From Flavobacterium sp. (GTDB lineage: Bacteria > Bacteroidota > Bacteroidia > Flavobacteriales > Flavobacteriaceae), in NCBI GenBank assembly GCA_016714905.1, contig JADKBW010000007.1, positions 1 to 64,000 on the forward strand: a DNA stretch of 64,000 nucleotides. The letters run 5' to 3'. Below are positions 17,090-27,269 of the stretch, in pieces. The position numbers and the translations under genes are program-made. The first letter of the stretch is position 1; each line of letters starts with the position of its first letter. The notes under the pieces were generated by a model that saw nothing but the letters and a program-made list of their open reading frames with translations, had not been told where the DNA came from and did not search any database.

Positions 17090-19261
17090 ATGAAATCAAA
17101 CCAACTTCTTGCATTTTTCCTTTTTATCTGCGTTGCTGCAGTTGCCCAACAAAAAATAACCGTCGAAGGTATTTATTCAGGAGCATTCCGAGCCAAAGGA
17201 ATGGATGAATTACAATCGTTAAAAAATGCGAATCAATATACCGTTCTCAATTTTGACCGAGCGTCAAGAACGATGCAAATTGATTTGTATGATTTCTCGA
17301 CTTTGAATAAGATTGCCACTTTGATCGACACAAAAAATCATAAGGACTTAGCAGGTGGAATTGATAGCTACAGTTTCAATTCCGATGAGAAGATGATTTT
17401 GATTGCTTCGAATTCGAATCAGATTTTCCGCCATTCTTTTACCGCAGATTATTTTTTATACGATACTGTATCTAAAGAATTGACCAAGCTTTTCGACTTT
17501 CAAGTGCAAGAACCTACTTTTTCTCCTGATGGGAAAATGATTGCTTATGCTAAAGAGAACAATCTGTTTGTTTATGACATTGCCACTAAGAAGTCGACTC
17601 AGATTACCAGCGATGGAAAGAAAAACGCCATCATCAACGGCATTACTGACTGGGTTTATGAAGAAGAATTTGCCTTCGTAAGAGCGTTTGATTGGAGTAA
17701 AGACAGCAAAAAAATTGCTTTTATCCGATTTGATGAAAGTCAAGTGCCGGAGTTTTCGATGTCGGTTTTTCACAAAGATTTATATCCGAAAGTAGAAACA
17801 TTTAAATATCCGAAGGCTGGAGAAAAAAATTCGGAGGTTTCGTTGCACATTTATGATGTAGCTACAGCTTCAAAAAAAGACGTCAACCTAAGCAATTACT
17901 CGGATTTTTACATCGCTAGAATGAAATGGACGAATGATGCCAATGTGTTATGCGCTCAGGTTTTGAATCGCCATCAAGACAATTTAGACCTTTTGTTTAT
18001 TGATGGAAAAACAGCGGTTGCTAAAGTGGCTTTGAATGAAAAAGACAAGTCTTACATTGACGTTACAGACAATCTCACTTTTTTAAAGGACAATAGTTTT
18101 ATTTGGACGAGTGAGAAAGATGGATTCAATCATATTTATCTTTATGACAACACCGGAAAATTGAAAAACCAAGTGACCAAAGGCAATTGGGAAGTAACCA
18201 ATTATTATGGTTTTGATGAAAAGAACAAAACGGTTTATTATGAATCTGTTGAAAATGGTTCTATTAATCGAGATGTCTATCGCATTCAATTGGATGGAAA
18301 AAACAAAGTGAGATTAAGTTCGCAAACTGGAACAAATTCCGCTACTTTTAGTCCAAATTTCCAATACTACATCAACAAGTATTCTAGTGCAACGCAAGCG
18401 ACGATTTATACTTTAAATGAATCGAAATCCGGTAAACAAGTAAAAGTAATCGAGAACAACGAGGCTTTGATGACCAAATTAAAGGGTTACAATTTGCCAT
18501 CTAAAGAATTTTTCGTTTTGAAAACAGAAAAAGGGCATAACCTTAATGCGTGGATGATCAAGCCAAAGGACTTTGACCCAACAAAAAAATATCCAGTTTT
18601 TATGTATCAGTATTCCGGACCGGGTTCACAGCAAGTGAATAATGATTGGAATGGCACCGACGATTATTGGTTTATGATGTTAACGCAACAAGGTTATATT
18701 GTGGCTTGCGTGGATGGAAGAGGAACGGGTTTCAAAGGCGCCGACTTTAAAAAATGTACCCAGAAAGATCTAGGGAAGTTCGAAGTAGAAGATCAAATAG
18801 ATGCTGCAAAAGTATTCGGAAGTTATGCTTATGTTGACAAGGCTAGAATCGGAATCTTCGGTTGGAGTTATGGCGGATTTATGTCCTCGAATTGTTTGTT
18901 TAAAGGCAATGATGTATTCAAAATGGCAATTGCAGTCGCACCAGTTACGAATTGGCGTTTTTACGACAGTATTTATACTGAAAGATATTTGCAAACGCCA
19001 CAGGAAAATGCAAGTGGTTATGATTCGAATTCACCGATTAATTATGTAGACAAATTGAAAGGGAAATTCCTTCTAATACATGGCTCTGCTGATGATAATG
19101 TTCATGTTCAGAATTCAATGCAAATGATTGAAGCATTGATTCAAGCGAACAAACAATTCGATTCACAGATTTATCCAGACAAAAATCATGGGATTTACGG
19201 TGGAAAAACACGTATTCAATTGTATAACAAAATGACAAATTTCATTAAAGATAATTTATAA
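17090..19261 (+). CDS. Secreted dipeptidyl peptidase IV-type S9 prolyl peptidase
   Basis: Removes dipeptides (usually X-Pro or X-Ala) from peptide N-termini, probably in the periplasm. 723 residues: signal peptide MKSNQLLAFFLFICVAAVAQQ, an eight-bladed-propeller DPPIV_N region (about 95-450), then the alpha/beta-hydrolase domain. Catalytic triad: S593 in GWSYGG, D668 in HGSADDNVH, H700 in DKNHGI. A double-Glu segment (WVYEEEF, about residue 187-193) matches the substrate N-terminus clamp of DPP IV. Three peptide transporter genes follow on the same strand, suggesting a peptide-use unit. Confidence 0.92.
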   Translation: MKSNQLLAFFLFICVAAVAQQKITVEGIYSGAFRAKGMDELQSLKNANQYTVLNFDRASRTMQIDLYDFSTLNKIATLIDTKNHKDLAGGIDSYSFNSDEKMILIASNSNQIFRHSFTADYFLYDTVSKELTKLFDFQVQEPTFSPDGKMIAYAKENNLFVYDIATKKSTQITSDGKKNAIINGITDWVYEEEFAFVRAFDWSKDSKKIAFIRFDESQVPEFSMSVFHKDLYPKVETFKYPKAGEKNSEVSLHIYDVATASKKDVNLSNYSDFYIARMKWTNDANVLCAQVLNRHQDNLDLLFIDGKTAVAKVALNEKDKSYIDVTDNLTFLKDNSFIWTSEKDGFNHIYLYDNTGKLKNQVTKGNWEVTNYYGFDEKNKTVYYESVENGSINRDVYRIQLDGKNKVRLSSQTGTNSATFSPNFQYYINKYSSATQATIYTLNESKSGKQVKVIENNEALMTKLKGYNLPSKEFFVLKTEKGHNLNAWMIKPKDFDPTKKYPVFMYQYSGPGSQQVNNDWNGTDDYWFMMLTQQGYIVACVDGRGTGFKGADFKKCTQKDLGKFEVEDQIDAAKVFGSYAYVDKARIGIFGWSYGGFMSSNCLFKGNDVFKMAIAVAPVTNWRFYDSIYTERYLQTPQENASGYDSNSPINYVDKLKGKFLLIHGSADDNVHVQNSMQMIEALIQANKQFDSQIYPDKNHGIYGGKTRIQLYNKMTNFIKDNL

Positions 19262-19285
19262 AACCAAACTAAAACTCTAAATAAA

Positions 19286-20832
19286 ATGACAGAAACTCAA
19301 GTAAAAACAGGACATCCAAAGGGACTCTATTTCTTATTCTTCACAGAAATGTGGGAACGATTTAGTTATTATGGAATGAGAGCGATTTTCATTCTTTTTA
19401 TGACCGATAAGGTGATGGGATTAGCGATGAATGATGCTGATGCGTCACAGATTTATGGCAGTTATACCGGTTTAGTATATCTGACACCACTTTTGGGAGG
19501 TTACTTATGTGATAAATATTTAGGGAATAGAAGAAGTATTATCATCGGTGGATTGTTGATGGCCTTAGGTCAGTTTTGTATGTTTTTGAGTGCTTCTGCT
19601 GGAGCTGACGGAGGAATTTCTATAATGTGGGCTGGATTGACAGCGATTATTATTGGTAACGGGTTTTTCAAACCAAATATTTCTACTATGGTTGGACAAT
19701 TGTACCCAGCTAATGATCGACGAATTGACAGCGCTTTCACCATCTTTTATATGGGAATTAACTTAGGTGCATTCTTCTCTCCTTTGGTTTGTGGCTCGAT
19801 GGATTTCAAATGGGGATTCTTACGGCATGTATTGGGATGTTATTAGGACTAGTAACTTTTATTATGTACCAAAAGAAATATTTGATTTCTGAGGAAGGAA
19901 AAGAAATAGGTTTAATGGTGAAAAAATTAGATGCAAAAAGTATTGGAACTATTGTAGGATCAATAGCTATAATATTCTTTATGTTGAATTTCAAGCAAAT
20001 GTTCAAGAGTGATGTAGATATCATTAGCTACTTCATCTATGGCGCTATGATCTTGATGCCAATTATAATTTTTAGTGATAAGAGTTTGACAAAAATTGAA
20101 ATTCAAAGGATTTCAGTTATTTTCATTTTGGTGTTTTTTGTAATTTTCTTTTGGGGCGCTTTTGAGCAAGCAGGAGCATCTTTAACTTTATTTGCAGAAA
20201 GACAAACGGAAAGAACCATATTTGGGTGGGAAATGCCAGCTTCTTATTTTCAGTCAGTAAATCCGTTGGCAGTGATTGCTTTAGCGCCGGTTTTTACCAT
20301 CATCTGGGGATTCTTATACATCAGAAAATTAGAGCCATCATCACCTAAGAAAATGGCGATTGGTTTGGCTTTGGTTGCTTTAGGATATGTTGTAATTGCG
20401 ATTGCTGTAAAAGGGCTTGGTGTTGAAGACAAAGTGTCAATGTGGTGGTTAATTGCCTTGTATATCATCCATACGATGGGAGAATTGTGTTTGTCGCCAA
20501 TTGGTTTGTCAATGGTTTCCAAATTAGCGCCATTACGTTTGTCGTCTTTGATGATGGGAACTTGGTTCTTAGGAAATGCCGCTGCCAATAAATTTGCGGG
20601 GACTTTAAGTGCTTTGATTCCACCAACTGCAGGCGCGGAGGCTACAGCGGGTCCGTTGGTTTATCCATCATTTTTGGGATTTGAAATTACTAACTTATAT
20701 GAATTCTTTATGTTGTTTATTATCATGACCGGAGTTGCAGCAGCAATATTGTTTGTTTTGAGTTCATGGTTACAAAAAATGATGCACAATGATCATGTTG
20801 AAGGAATCGATTTGTCTGTAGAAAATAGATAA
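19286..20832 (+). CDS. POT-family proton:oligopeptide transporter 1 (split by a frameshift)
   Basis: Imports di- and tripeptides with protons across the inner membrane. The first frame has the POT signature EMWERFSYYGMRAIF (ExxER proton-coupling motif), GSYTGLVYLTPLLGGYLCDKYLG and GNGFFKPNISTMVGQLY. The second frame has GAFEQAGASLTLFA, GELCLSPIGLSMVSKLAP and the last helices. They join near 19819-19821 (GFL/TACIGMLLG), where one base is missing. The joined product of about 515 residues is the normal length. First of three tandem POT genes, 24 bp after the peptidase gene. Confidence 0.9.
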
Positions 20833-20852
20833 TTAATAGCAATAGATCAATT

Positions 20853-22508
20853 ATGTGGAATAAACACCCAAAAGCATTGCCGTACTTATTTTTATCCGAA
20901 ATGTGGGAGCGTTTCGGATATTATTTGATGATCGGAATTTTTACACTTTATCTAAAAGATGTAGAAGCTGGTTTTGCCATGACCGAAAAAGAAGCGTCTG
21001 ATTTGTATGGAACTTTTATCGCATTGGTTTTCTTAACTCCATTTATTGGAGGTTTGGTTGCCGATCGGTATTTAGGGTATCGAACATCTATTATTATTGG
21101 TGGACTCTTGATGGGGATTGGTTATTTCATGATGGGAATTCACAATATTACCATCCTTTATATTGCGATGACTTTTGTAATTGTTGGTAACGGCTTTTTT
21201 AAACCGAACATTTCAACTTTACTAGGTAATTTCTACTCCAAAGAAGAATACAAAGACAAGAAAGATGAAGGCTACAATATTTTCTATATGGGAATTAATA
21301 TTGGTGCTTTTATCTGTAATTTTTTCGGTGCAGCACTCCAAATTCTTTTAGGTTGGCAATATGCGTTTATGGCAGCTGGTGTCGGGATGTTTGTGGGCGT
21401 TTTGGTTTTTATTTTAGGAACCAAACATTATACAGGTTATGATCAGAAAAAGGGAACGCAAGATGGAGATATGCCTTTTTATAAAATTGTACTCTTTATA
21501 TTGTTACCATCAGTAGTTTTTGGAATTATTGGCTGGTTGCTGAAAGGCGTGACCTCAGACACCAATCCTGACAGTTATATTTTTGGATCAGATAGTACAG
21601 ATGCCTTTATTTTTGCTTGTATTCCAGTGATTTTCTTTTATGCGAGCTTGTACTTTAAAGCCAAGCCCGATGACAAAAGACCTATTGGCGCATTGTTGTC
21701 GATTTTCGCGGTGGTGATTTTGTTTTGGGCAGTCTTCAAGCTAAATGGTTCAGCACTTAACACTTGGGCAGATCGCTATACCGATAGAGAAATTACAGGA
21801 ACTACAAAAGCAGTGTTCAACGGGCTGAAATTATCAAAGGAAACCGAATATAAAAAGGATTCTGTCGAATTGTACGATGCCAGTTTTCGACTTCAAAAAG
21901 AAAATGGAGAAGTCAAAAAAGTGATAGATTATCCTGTTTATTTCAGGAATGTTGCCAAAGACAAATTGCCCGAAGAAAATTCGAAAGTGAGTTTATGGGC
22001 GACAAACTTAAGTCAATCCATCAATCCAGGTTGGGTGATTATTCTCACGCCATTGGTTGTTGCATTTTTCACGTTCTTACGAGGCAGAAAAAGAACCTCT
22101 ACGCCAACCAAAATAGCTTTTGGATTATTAATCTCTGCACTTTCTGTATTGGTGATGGTTGCTGCGGTAAAAATGGGTGGCAATGGTTCTGAAAAAGTAA
22201 GCGTTTGGTGGCTCGTTGCCAATTATGGAATTATTACTATTGGGGAACTATTTCTGAGTCCAATGGGATTGTCCGTGGTTTCAAAGTTAAGTCCAACCAA
22301 TATCACCTCGTTGATGATGGGTGGTTGGTTTCTTTCTACATCGATTGGTAATAAGCTAAGCGGCGTGCTTGCTAGTTTATGGGACACTTATGAAGATAAA
22401 ACCGATTTCTTTTGGATCAATTTTTCGCTTTTAATATTTGCAACCGCATTGATGTTTATTTTACTGAAGCAGCTCAATAAGGTAATGCAAGAAAAAGGAA
22501 TCAAATAA
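20853..22508 (+). CDS. POT-family proton:oligopeptide transporter 2
   Basis: 551 residues, about 12-14 membrane helices. The POT motif is EMWERFGYYLMIGIF, followed by GTFIALVFLTPFIGGLVADRYLG, GNGFFKPNISTLLGNFY, and GELFLSPMGLSVVSKLSP. It is longer than its neighbours because of a soluble loop at about 320-375 (DREITGTTKAVFNG to DYPVYFRNVAK), inserted after the FWAVFKLNGSALNTWA helix; there the usual FEQ motif is replaced by FKLNG. This difference suggests a different substrate preference. 20 bp after the first transporter. Confidence 0.92.
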   Translation: MWNKHPKALPYLFLSEMWERFGYYLMIGIFTLYLKDVEAGFAMTEKEASDLYGTFIALVFLTPFIGGLVADRYLGYRTSIIIGGLLMGIGYFMMGIHNITILYIAMTFVIVGNGFFKPNISTLLGNFYSKEEYKDKKDEGYNIFYMGINIGAFICNFFGAALQILLGWQYAFMAAGVGMFVGVLVFILGTKHYTGYDQKKGTQDGDMPFYKIVLFILLPSVVFGIIGWLLKGVTSDTNPDSYIFGSDSTDAFIFACIPVIFFYASLYFKAKPDDKRPIGALLSIFAVVILFWAVFKLNGSALNTWADRYTDREITGTTKAVFNGLKLSKETEYKKDSVELYDASFRLQKENGEVKKVIDYPVYFRNVAKDKLPEENSKVSLWATNLSQSINPGWVIILTPLVVAFFTFLRGRKRTSTPTKIAFGLLISALSVLVMVAAVKMGGNGSEKVSVWWLVANYGIITIGELFLSPMGLSVVSKLSPTNITSLMMGGWFLSTSIGNKLSGVLASLWDTYEDKTDFFWINFSLLIFATALMFILLKQLNKVMQEKGIK

Positions 22509-22516
22509 AACAAACT

Positions 22517-24016
22517 ATGGAGCAAAATGTAACATTAGATCAGATTCAAAATTTCGAAGGGAAATACCCAAAGCAACTTTGGTATTTGTTCTTGGTGGAA
22601 ATGTGGGAACGTTTTTGTTTCTATGGAATGCGTGGTGTTTTAACCATTTTTATGGCGGATCAAGTGTTGGGATTGTCTTTGTCTGATAAAGAAGCCAATC
22701 TAAAATACGGCGCCATTCAAGCTTTTGTTTATGCTTTTACCTTTATTGGGGGAATTTTCGCGGATAAGATTTTGGGCTTCAAAAAGTCACTCGTATTTGG
22801 CGGAATCGTGATGATTGCAGGAAATTTATTGATTGCTTTTTCTCCTCAAGAGATGTTTTATTTGGGAATCACTTTGTCGATTATAGGAACAGGTTTCTTT
22901 AAGCCGAATATTTCCTCCATGGTCGGTGAGTTATATAAAGAAGGTGACAGTAGAAGAGATGCAGGGTTTGGTTTGTTTTATTCTGGAATCAACATTGGCG
23001 CGTTATTAGGCGGTGCAGTTTGCGTTTATTTAGGAACAAGTGAAGATTACGGTTGGAGTTATTCCTTTTTGTCAGCAGCGGTGGTGATGCTAATTGGATT
23101 GATCACTTTTATGATGACAAAGAAATCTCTGGGTCCAATTGGTGATTCTCCTTTATTGGAATTGCCTAAATCAAAAAGAACTACAAAGGAAATTGCGGTT
23201 TATGTTGGTTCAATCATTAGTATTCCACTCATTTTTATGATGATCAAGAATACCGATTACACCGACTACTTTATGTATACTATAGGTCCCTTGGCGATTT
23301 TCTATTTCTTGTTCGAAACGTATAAGGAGAAAGAACTGAAAGCGCAAAAGAAATTGATTGCCGCATTTATTTTTATCATATTTTCGATTATATTTTGGGC
23401 ATTTTTCGAACAAAGTGGCGGATCTTTGGCGCTATTTGCTCAAAATAATTTGCATCATAATTTGTTATTCTTTGAAATCAATCCAAATATTGTAAATAAC
23501 ACGTCCAATTCTTTATTTGTAATCATTTTTAGTCCAATTCTAGGGCTGCTTTGGTTGGCGATGGCAAAAAGAAAAATTGAGCCTAATACGGTCGTTAAAT
23601 TTGGACTAGGATTTTTGTTTCTAGCGGCTGCTTTTTATGTTTTTTATTATACTAAGTTTTTTGCAGATGCTGAAGGTTTAACATCATTGAATATATTTAC
23701 ATTAGCCTATCTGATAATTACATTCGGAGAACTTTGCTTGTCGCCAATTGGTTTGTCTATCATGACCAAATTGTCACCAAAAAGATTGTCAGGAATGATG
23801 ATGGGAATGTGGTTTTTGGCGAGCGCTTATGGGCAATATGCGGCAGGATTGTTAGGAGCAGGAATGTCATCGCCAGATGAGAACGCGTCTTTGGTGACAA
23901 AACTTCAAGGATATACCGATGGCTATTATCAATTGGCGGTTTATGCGCTAATTTCAGGTGTGGTTTTGATAATCTTCACCCCACTAATCAAAAAATTGAT
24001 GCAAGAAGTAAAATAA
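22517..24016 (+). CDS. POT-family proton:oligopeptide transporter 3
   Basis: 499 residues with EMWERFCFYGMRGVL (ExxER), GAIQAFVYAFTFIGGIFADKILG, GTGFFKPNISSMVGELY, FFEQSGGSLALFAQNN (FEQ motif) and GELCLSPIGLSIMTKLSP. It is a typical POT/PTR member and starts 8 bp after the second transporter, so the three are surely one transcript. The three sequences are clearly divergent, which argues for functional specialisation rather than a recent duplication. Confidence 0.92.
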   Translation: MEQNVTLDQIQNFEGKYPKQLWYLFLVEMWERFCFYGMRGVLTIFMADQVLGLSLSDKEANLKYGAIQAFVYAFTFIGGIFADKILGFKKSLVFGGIVMIAGNLLIAFSPQEMFYLGITLSIIGTGFFKPNISSMVGELYKEGDSRRDAGFGLFYSGINIGALLGGAVCVYLGTSEDYGWSYSFLSAAVVMLIGLITFMMTKKSLGPIGDSPLLELPKSKRTTKEIAVYVGSIISIPLIFMMIKNTDYTDYFMYTIGPLAIFYFLFETYKEKELKAQKKLIAAFIFIIFSIIFWAFFEQSGGSLALFAQNNLHHNLLFFEINPNIVNNTSNSLFVIIFSPILGLLWLAMAKRKIEPNTVVKFGLGFLFLAAAFYVFYYTKFFADAEGLTSLNIFTLAYLIITFGELCLSPIGLSIMTKLSPKRLSGMMMGMWFLASAYGQYAAGLLGAGMSSPDENASLVTKLQGYTDGYYQLAVYALISGVVLIIFTPLIKKLMQEVK

Positions 24017-24074
24017 TTTTAGTACTTTCGGCATTGTTTTTGTCAACACAGCAAACCTTTAAAAAAAATATAAT

Positions 24075-24536
24075 ATGAAAAAGATACTAATTGTAGCCCT
24101 ACTGATTCTGGGCGCAGCAACGGTCGAAGCGCAAGAATTAAAATGGGAAACCAACATGGAGCAAGCTTCACAAATTGCAATAAAAACTAAAAAACCCCTA
24201 TTGATGTTTTTTACGGGAAGTGACTGGTGCGGTTGGTGTATACGTTTGCAAAACGAGGTTTTAAAAAAACCAGAATTTGCAGCTTGGGCGAAAGAAAATG
24301 TGGTTTTGTTAGAACTAGATTATCCAAGAAGAACACCGCAATTGCCAGAAATTCAAAAGCAAAACATGGAATTGCAGCAAATCTTCGAAGTACGTGGTTA
24401 CCCTACAATATGGTTTGCAAATCCAAGTAAGAAAGATGGTAAGACCAACTTAGAGAAATTAGGAAGTACCGGTTACGTTGCTGGAGGTCCAGAGAAATGG
24501 TTGGAAACGGCCAATCAAATATTGAAGAAAAAATAA
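24075..24536 (+). CDS. Secreted thioredoxin-fold protein with CGWC active site
   Basis: 153 residues: signal peptide MKKILIVALLILGAATVEAQ, then a thioredoxin-like domain with SDWCGWC (C52, C55) and the cis-Pro segment GYPTIWF. It is of the thiol:disulfide type with a CxxC, probably periplasmic disulfide reduction or isomerisation; the partner is unknown. A -7 like box (TACTTTCG) lies in the 58-bp gap after the transporter genes, so it may have its own promoter. Its stop is 1 bp from the converging comEC stop. Confidence 0.85.
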   Translation: MKKILIVALLILGAATVEAQELKWETNMEQASQIAIKTKKPLLMFFTGSDWCGWCIRLQNEVLKKPEFAAWAKENVVLLELDYPRRTPQLPEIQKQNMELQQIFEVRGYPTIWFANPSKKDGKTNLEKLGSTGYVAGGPEKWLETANQILKKK

Positions 24537-24537
24537 T

Positions 24538-26565
24538 TTATTTTTCCAATTTATAGAATCCCTTTTCATAAGTGTTATGAAAGGGGATTTTTTCTTTTAT
24601 GCATGTTGATTGCCAAAGTGACGAATAGGATCTAAAGTTACTAGCGTCAGCAATGACAAGTTTAGGTCTACAAGTTTGAAAAACTCGATTTAAGTTAATT
24701 CTTGGTGATTGTCTCATTATAAGAATGTCTGGGCGCACGTTTTTGGGATAGGCACTAGAGCTTTCAATAATTACAATTTTCTTATCGAAGACGTACATCA
24801 AGTTTGGGACTGGATTTTCTTTTACAACTTTTGAAAAGTTTGCGGTCAAGTAGGGCTGAATTGGATTGTATTTATCAGTTTCGGTATCTTTAAATAGAGT
24901 TACTTCCTCGCCATTTCTTTCTGCTATTAATGTTGACCTTTTGATGTTAAATACAATGAGTTCACTTTTGTTTTCAGTGGCCCAGCGCGTATAAATGAAA
25001 CTGGCTTGTAACAGAAGGACTCCGACAGTCACGAATGTTATTCGCTGAAAGCTTGGTCTCTTACAGTACAGAACTCCAGCAATTAATAAAAGATAGCAAC
25101 TCAAAACCATCATGGAATTGAAAGGAATATCGGTTAAAACCATTTGATCAAATGAAGCTATTCTATGGATGATATCGTTTAGTAATGCAATCGATTTTTC
25201 GACAATTTGGGCAAGAAATAACGGCGCCAGATCAAACAATATTAATATCATTAGCAATAATCCTAAAGCCATAATGACACTCAAAAACGGAATAATGATT
25301 AAGTTGGTCACAAAAAATAATCCAGGGAATTGATGAAAATAGTAGATGCTTATTGGTACAGTTCCCAATTGAGCGGCAAAGGATACGGTGAGAATGTCCC
25401 AAAAATATTTCGTGATTTTGTGCTCAGGTTCCCAAATGGAACTAAGTAAGGGTTGTAGCCAAAGTATAAAGAATAGCGCTAAGTAACTGAGCTGAAATCC
25501 GACGTCAAAAAGGAACGACGGGTCAAAAAGTAAAATCAACAAAAGCGAAACCAGTAAGGTATGGAACATGTTTGTTTTTCGTTTCAAGTGTAATCCAATG
25601 GCAACAAATGAAAACATGGTAACCGATCGAATAACCGAAGGCGAGAGGCCGGCAATAAATGCAAATCCCCATAAAACAAGTAAGATGAAAGCTAATTTGA
25701 AGTAGTTGACCCATTTTACTTTGGGAAGATATTTCAAAACGAATCCCAGAAATAGCACAATAAAACCAACATGCAAGCCTGAAACAGAAAGTATATGAAT
25801 GGCTCCAGCCTTTTGATAATCTACAATAATGTCTTGAGAAATTTCTTGTTGTTGTCCCAAAATTAGAGCGGCAAGTACACTTAATTCAACCGAACTAAAA
25901 TGGACTTTTTGTAAACCCAAAAGTATTTTTGACCTAACTGCATCGGAGTAGTAGAACAGGTCTTCTATTATAATCGGCTGAACCTTGAATTTTAAATTCC
26001 CGACGTAGGTTTGGGCTAGAATTGACTTATTGGTCAAGTACTGCCCATAGTCAAATTGGTTGGGATTTAAAGGCGGCTTATGTGGAATAATTACAGAAAA
26101 TACGTGAAGTGTAGTGCCAATTTGAAAGTGATTCCTTAGACTGTTTTTCTCAATATTAAGAATGATTTTGCCAGAGCAATTTGACTGGTCAATCTTACTA
26201 ACAAGTCCAATGTATCGATCATAGTACAAGGTGCTTTTCAGTTTTTCTCGTAGAATAATCTCTGCTTGATGTGGAAGTTCAGTAGATTGAATTTGATTGA
26301 GGTAATTGTCTTTTTGATTCGAACTGGAATGCGTTGTCAACGAATACATTCCAAGACAAAAAGAAAAGAAATAAGTAGTGAAACCGAAAATGTTGTTTTG
26401 GATAAATTGCTTCTGAGACCAAAAATAGGCGATGCAAAAAGTACCAAAGGAAATAGCAATAAGAAGCGTAGCCCAAATAAAATCAACATTGCTAAAGTGT
26501 GCAACTAAGATTCCAAAAATAAAGGCAACTGTAATTCGGCTTAGAGGAAATTGAATGGCGTTCAC
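24538..26565 (-). CDS. comEC: ComEC/Rec2-family competence channel
   Basis: Passes single-stranded DNA through the inner membrane in natural transformation. 675 residues: N-terminal helices and a DUF4131 region (about 20-200, with GKIILNIEKNSLRNHFQIG), then the Competence domain starting LSVLAALILGQQQEIS and including GAIHILSVSGLHVGFI and GLSPSVIRSVTMF, with many membrane helices. The C-terminal metallo-beta-lactamase domain of longer ComEC proteins is not evident, as in other Bacteroidetes. No other competence gene is in the window. Confidence 0.88.
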   Translation of the reverse strand: MNAIQFPLSRITVAFIFGILVAHFSNVDFIWATLLIAISFGTFCIAYFWSQKQFIQNNIFGFTTYFFSFCLGMYSLTTHSSSNQKDNYLNQIQSTELPHQAEIILREKLKSTLYYDRYIGLVSKIDQSNCSGKIILNIEKNSLRNHFQIGTTLHVFSVIIPHKPPLNPNQFDYGQYLTNKSILAQTYVGNLKFKVQPIIIEDLFYYSDAVRSKILLGLQKVHFSSVELSVLAALILGQQQEISQDIIVDYQKAGAIHILSVSGLHVGFIVLFLGFVLKYLPKVKWVNYFKLAFILLVLWGFAFIAGLSPSVIRSVTMFSFVAIGLHLKRKTNMFHTLLVSLLLILLFDPSFLFDVGFQLSYLALFFILWLQPLLSSIWEPEHKITKYFWDILTVSFAAQLGTVPISIYYFHQFPGLFFVTNLIIIPFLSVIMALGLLLMILILFDLAPLFLAQIVEKSIALLNDIIHRIASFDQMVLTDIPFNSMMVLSCYLLLIAGVLYCKRPSFQRITFVTVGVLLLQASFIYTRWATENKSELIVFNIKRSTLIAERNGEEVTLFKDTETDKYNPIQPYLTANFSKVVKENPVPNLMYVFDKKIVIIESSSAYPKNVRPDILIMRQSPRINLNRVFQTCRPKLVIADASNFRSYSSLWQSTCIKEKIPFHNTYEKGFYKLEK

Positions 26566-26605
26566 GCCTCTAAAGTATTCAATTCTAATTAATAAGCCAA
26601 ATAAA

Positions 26606-27236
26606 TTACTCTAAAATTCGGTTGGCTTGCGCAAAGTTCTTTCCGTAGTACGGTTCTTTGGTTGAAGATACAATAACCCCTTTTTGAGTAGAAGAATGGA
26701 TGAATTTGATTTCATCGTCTGTGACTTCGGTGACCATTCCAACGTGATTGATGACGCTTTTCCCGTTGGTTCTGAAGAAAATCAAATCGCCTTTTCGAAT
26801 GTCATCTTCATCCAAGATTCTGCCAATTTTCGCCATATCTACAGAGGAACGCGGCAAGGTAATATCAAATTTTTTGAAGGTGCTATACATCAAACCAGAG
26901 CAGTCAAAGCCATTACTTGTTGTGCCACCAGCTTTGTATTTGGTTCCCAAGTTTTCTGAAGCAGCATTGATTAATTGCTTAACCATATAGCTTGAATCAT
27001 CAATACTAATAACATAATCATCGTCATTCTTATCGTTGATTCGATTCCCAGCGACCGCTTTCTTAGGCTCTTTTTTACTTTGTTGTGATCGTGCCTTCTC
27101 CGCTATTTTTTTATTTTCCGGGAATCTGTAAATACCTCGCTTCATCGCTTCGGATTTGGAGGTAATAATACTTGAAGTTGGCTTACAGCCGACCAAGAGA
27201 ACGAGAATTATGAGAGCAGATAAAATTGATTTCAAA
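26606..27236 (-). CDS. NlpC/P60 (C40) cell-wall peptidase lipoprotein
   Basis: Probably cleaves peptidoglycan stem peptides. The frame is open from 27328, but that would overlap lpxB; TTG at 27236 gives a good lipoprotein leader (MKSILSALIILVLLVGC), 33 bp after the lpxB stop, so I chose it. The C-terminal NlpC/P60 domain shows the Cys in NGFDCSGLMYSTF, the His in VINHVGMV and a third polar residue in FIHSST. About 209 residues. In one strand with lpxB and surE. Confidence 0.85.
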
Positions 27237-27269
27237 GGATTTCTTTTAAATGGATAATAATTGATAACG

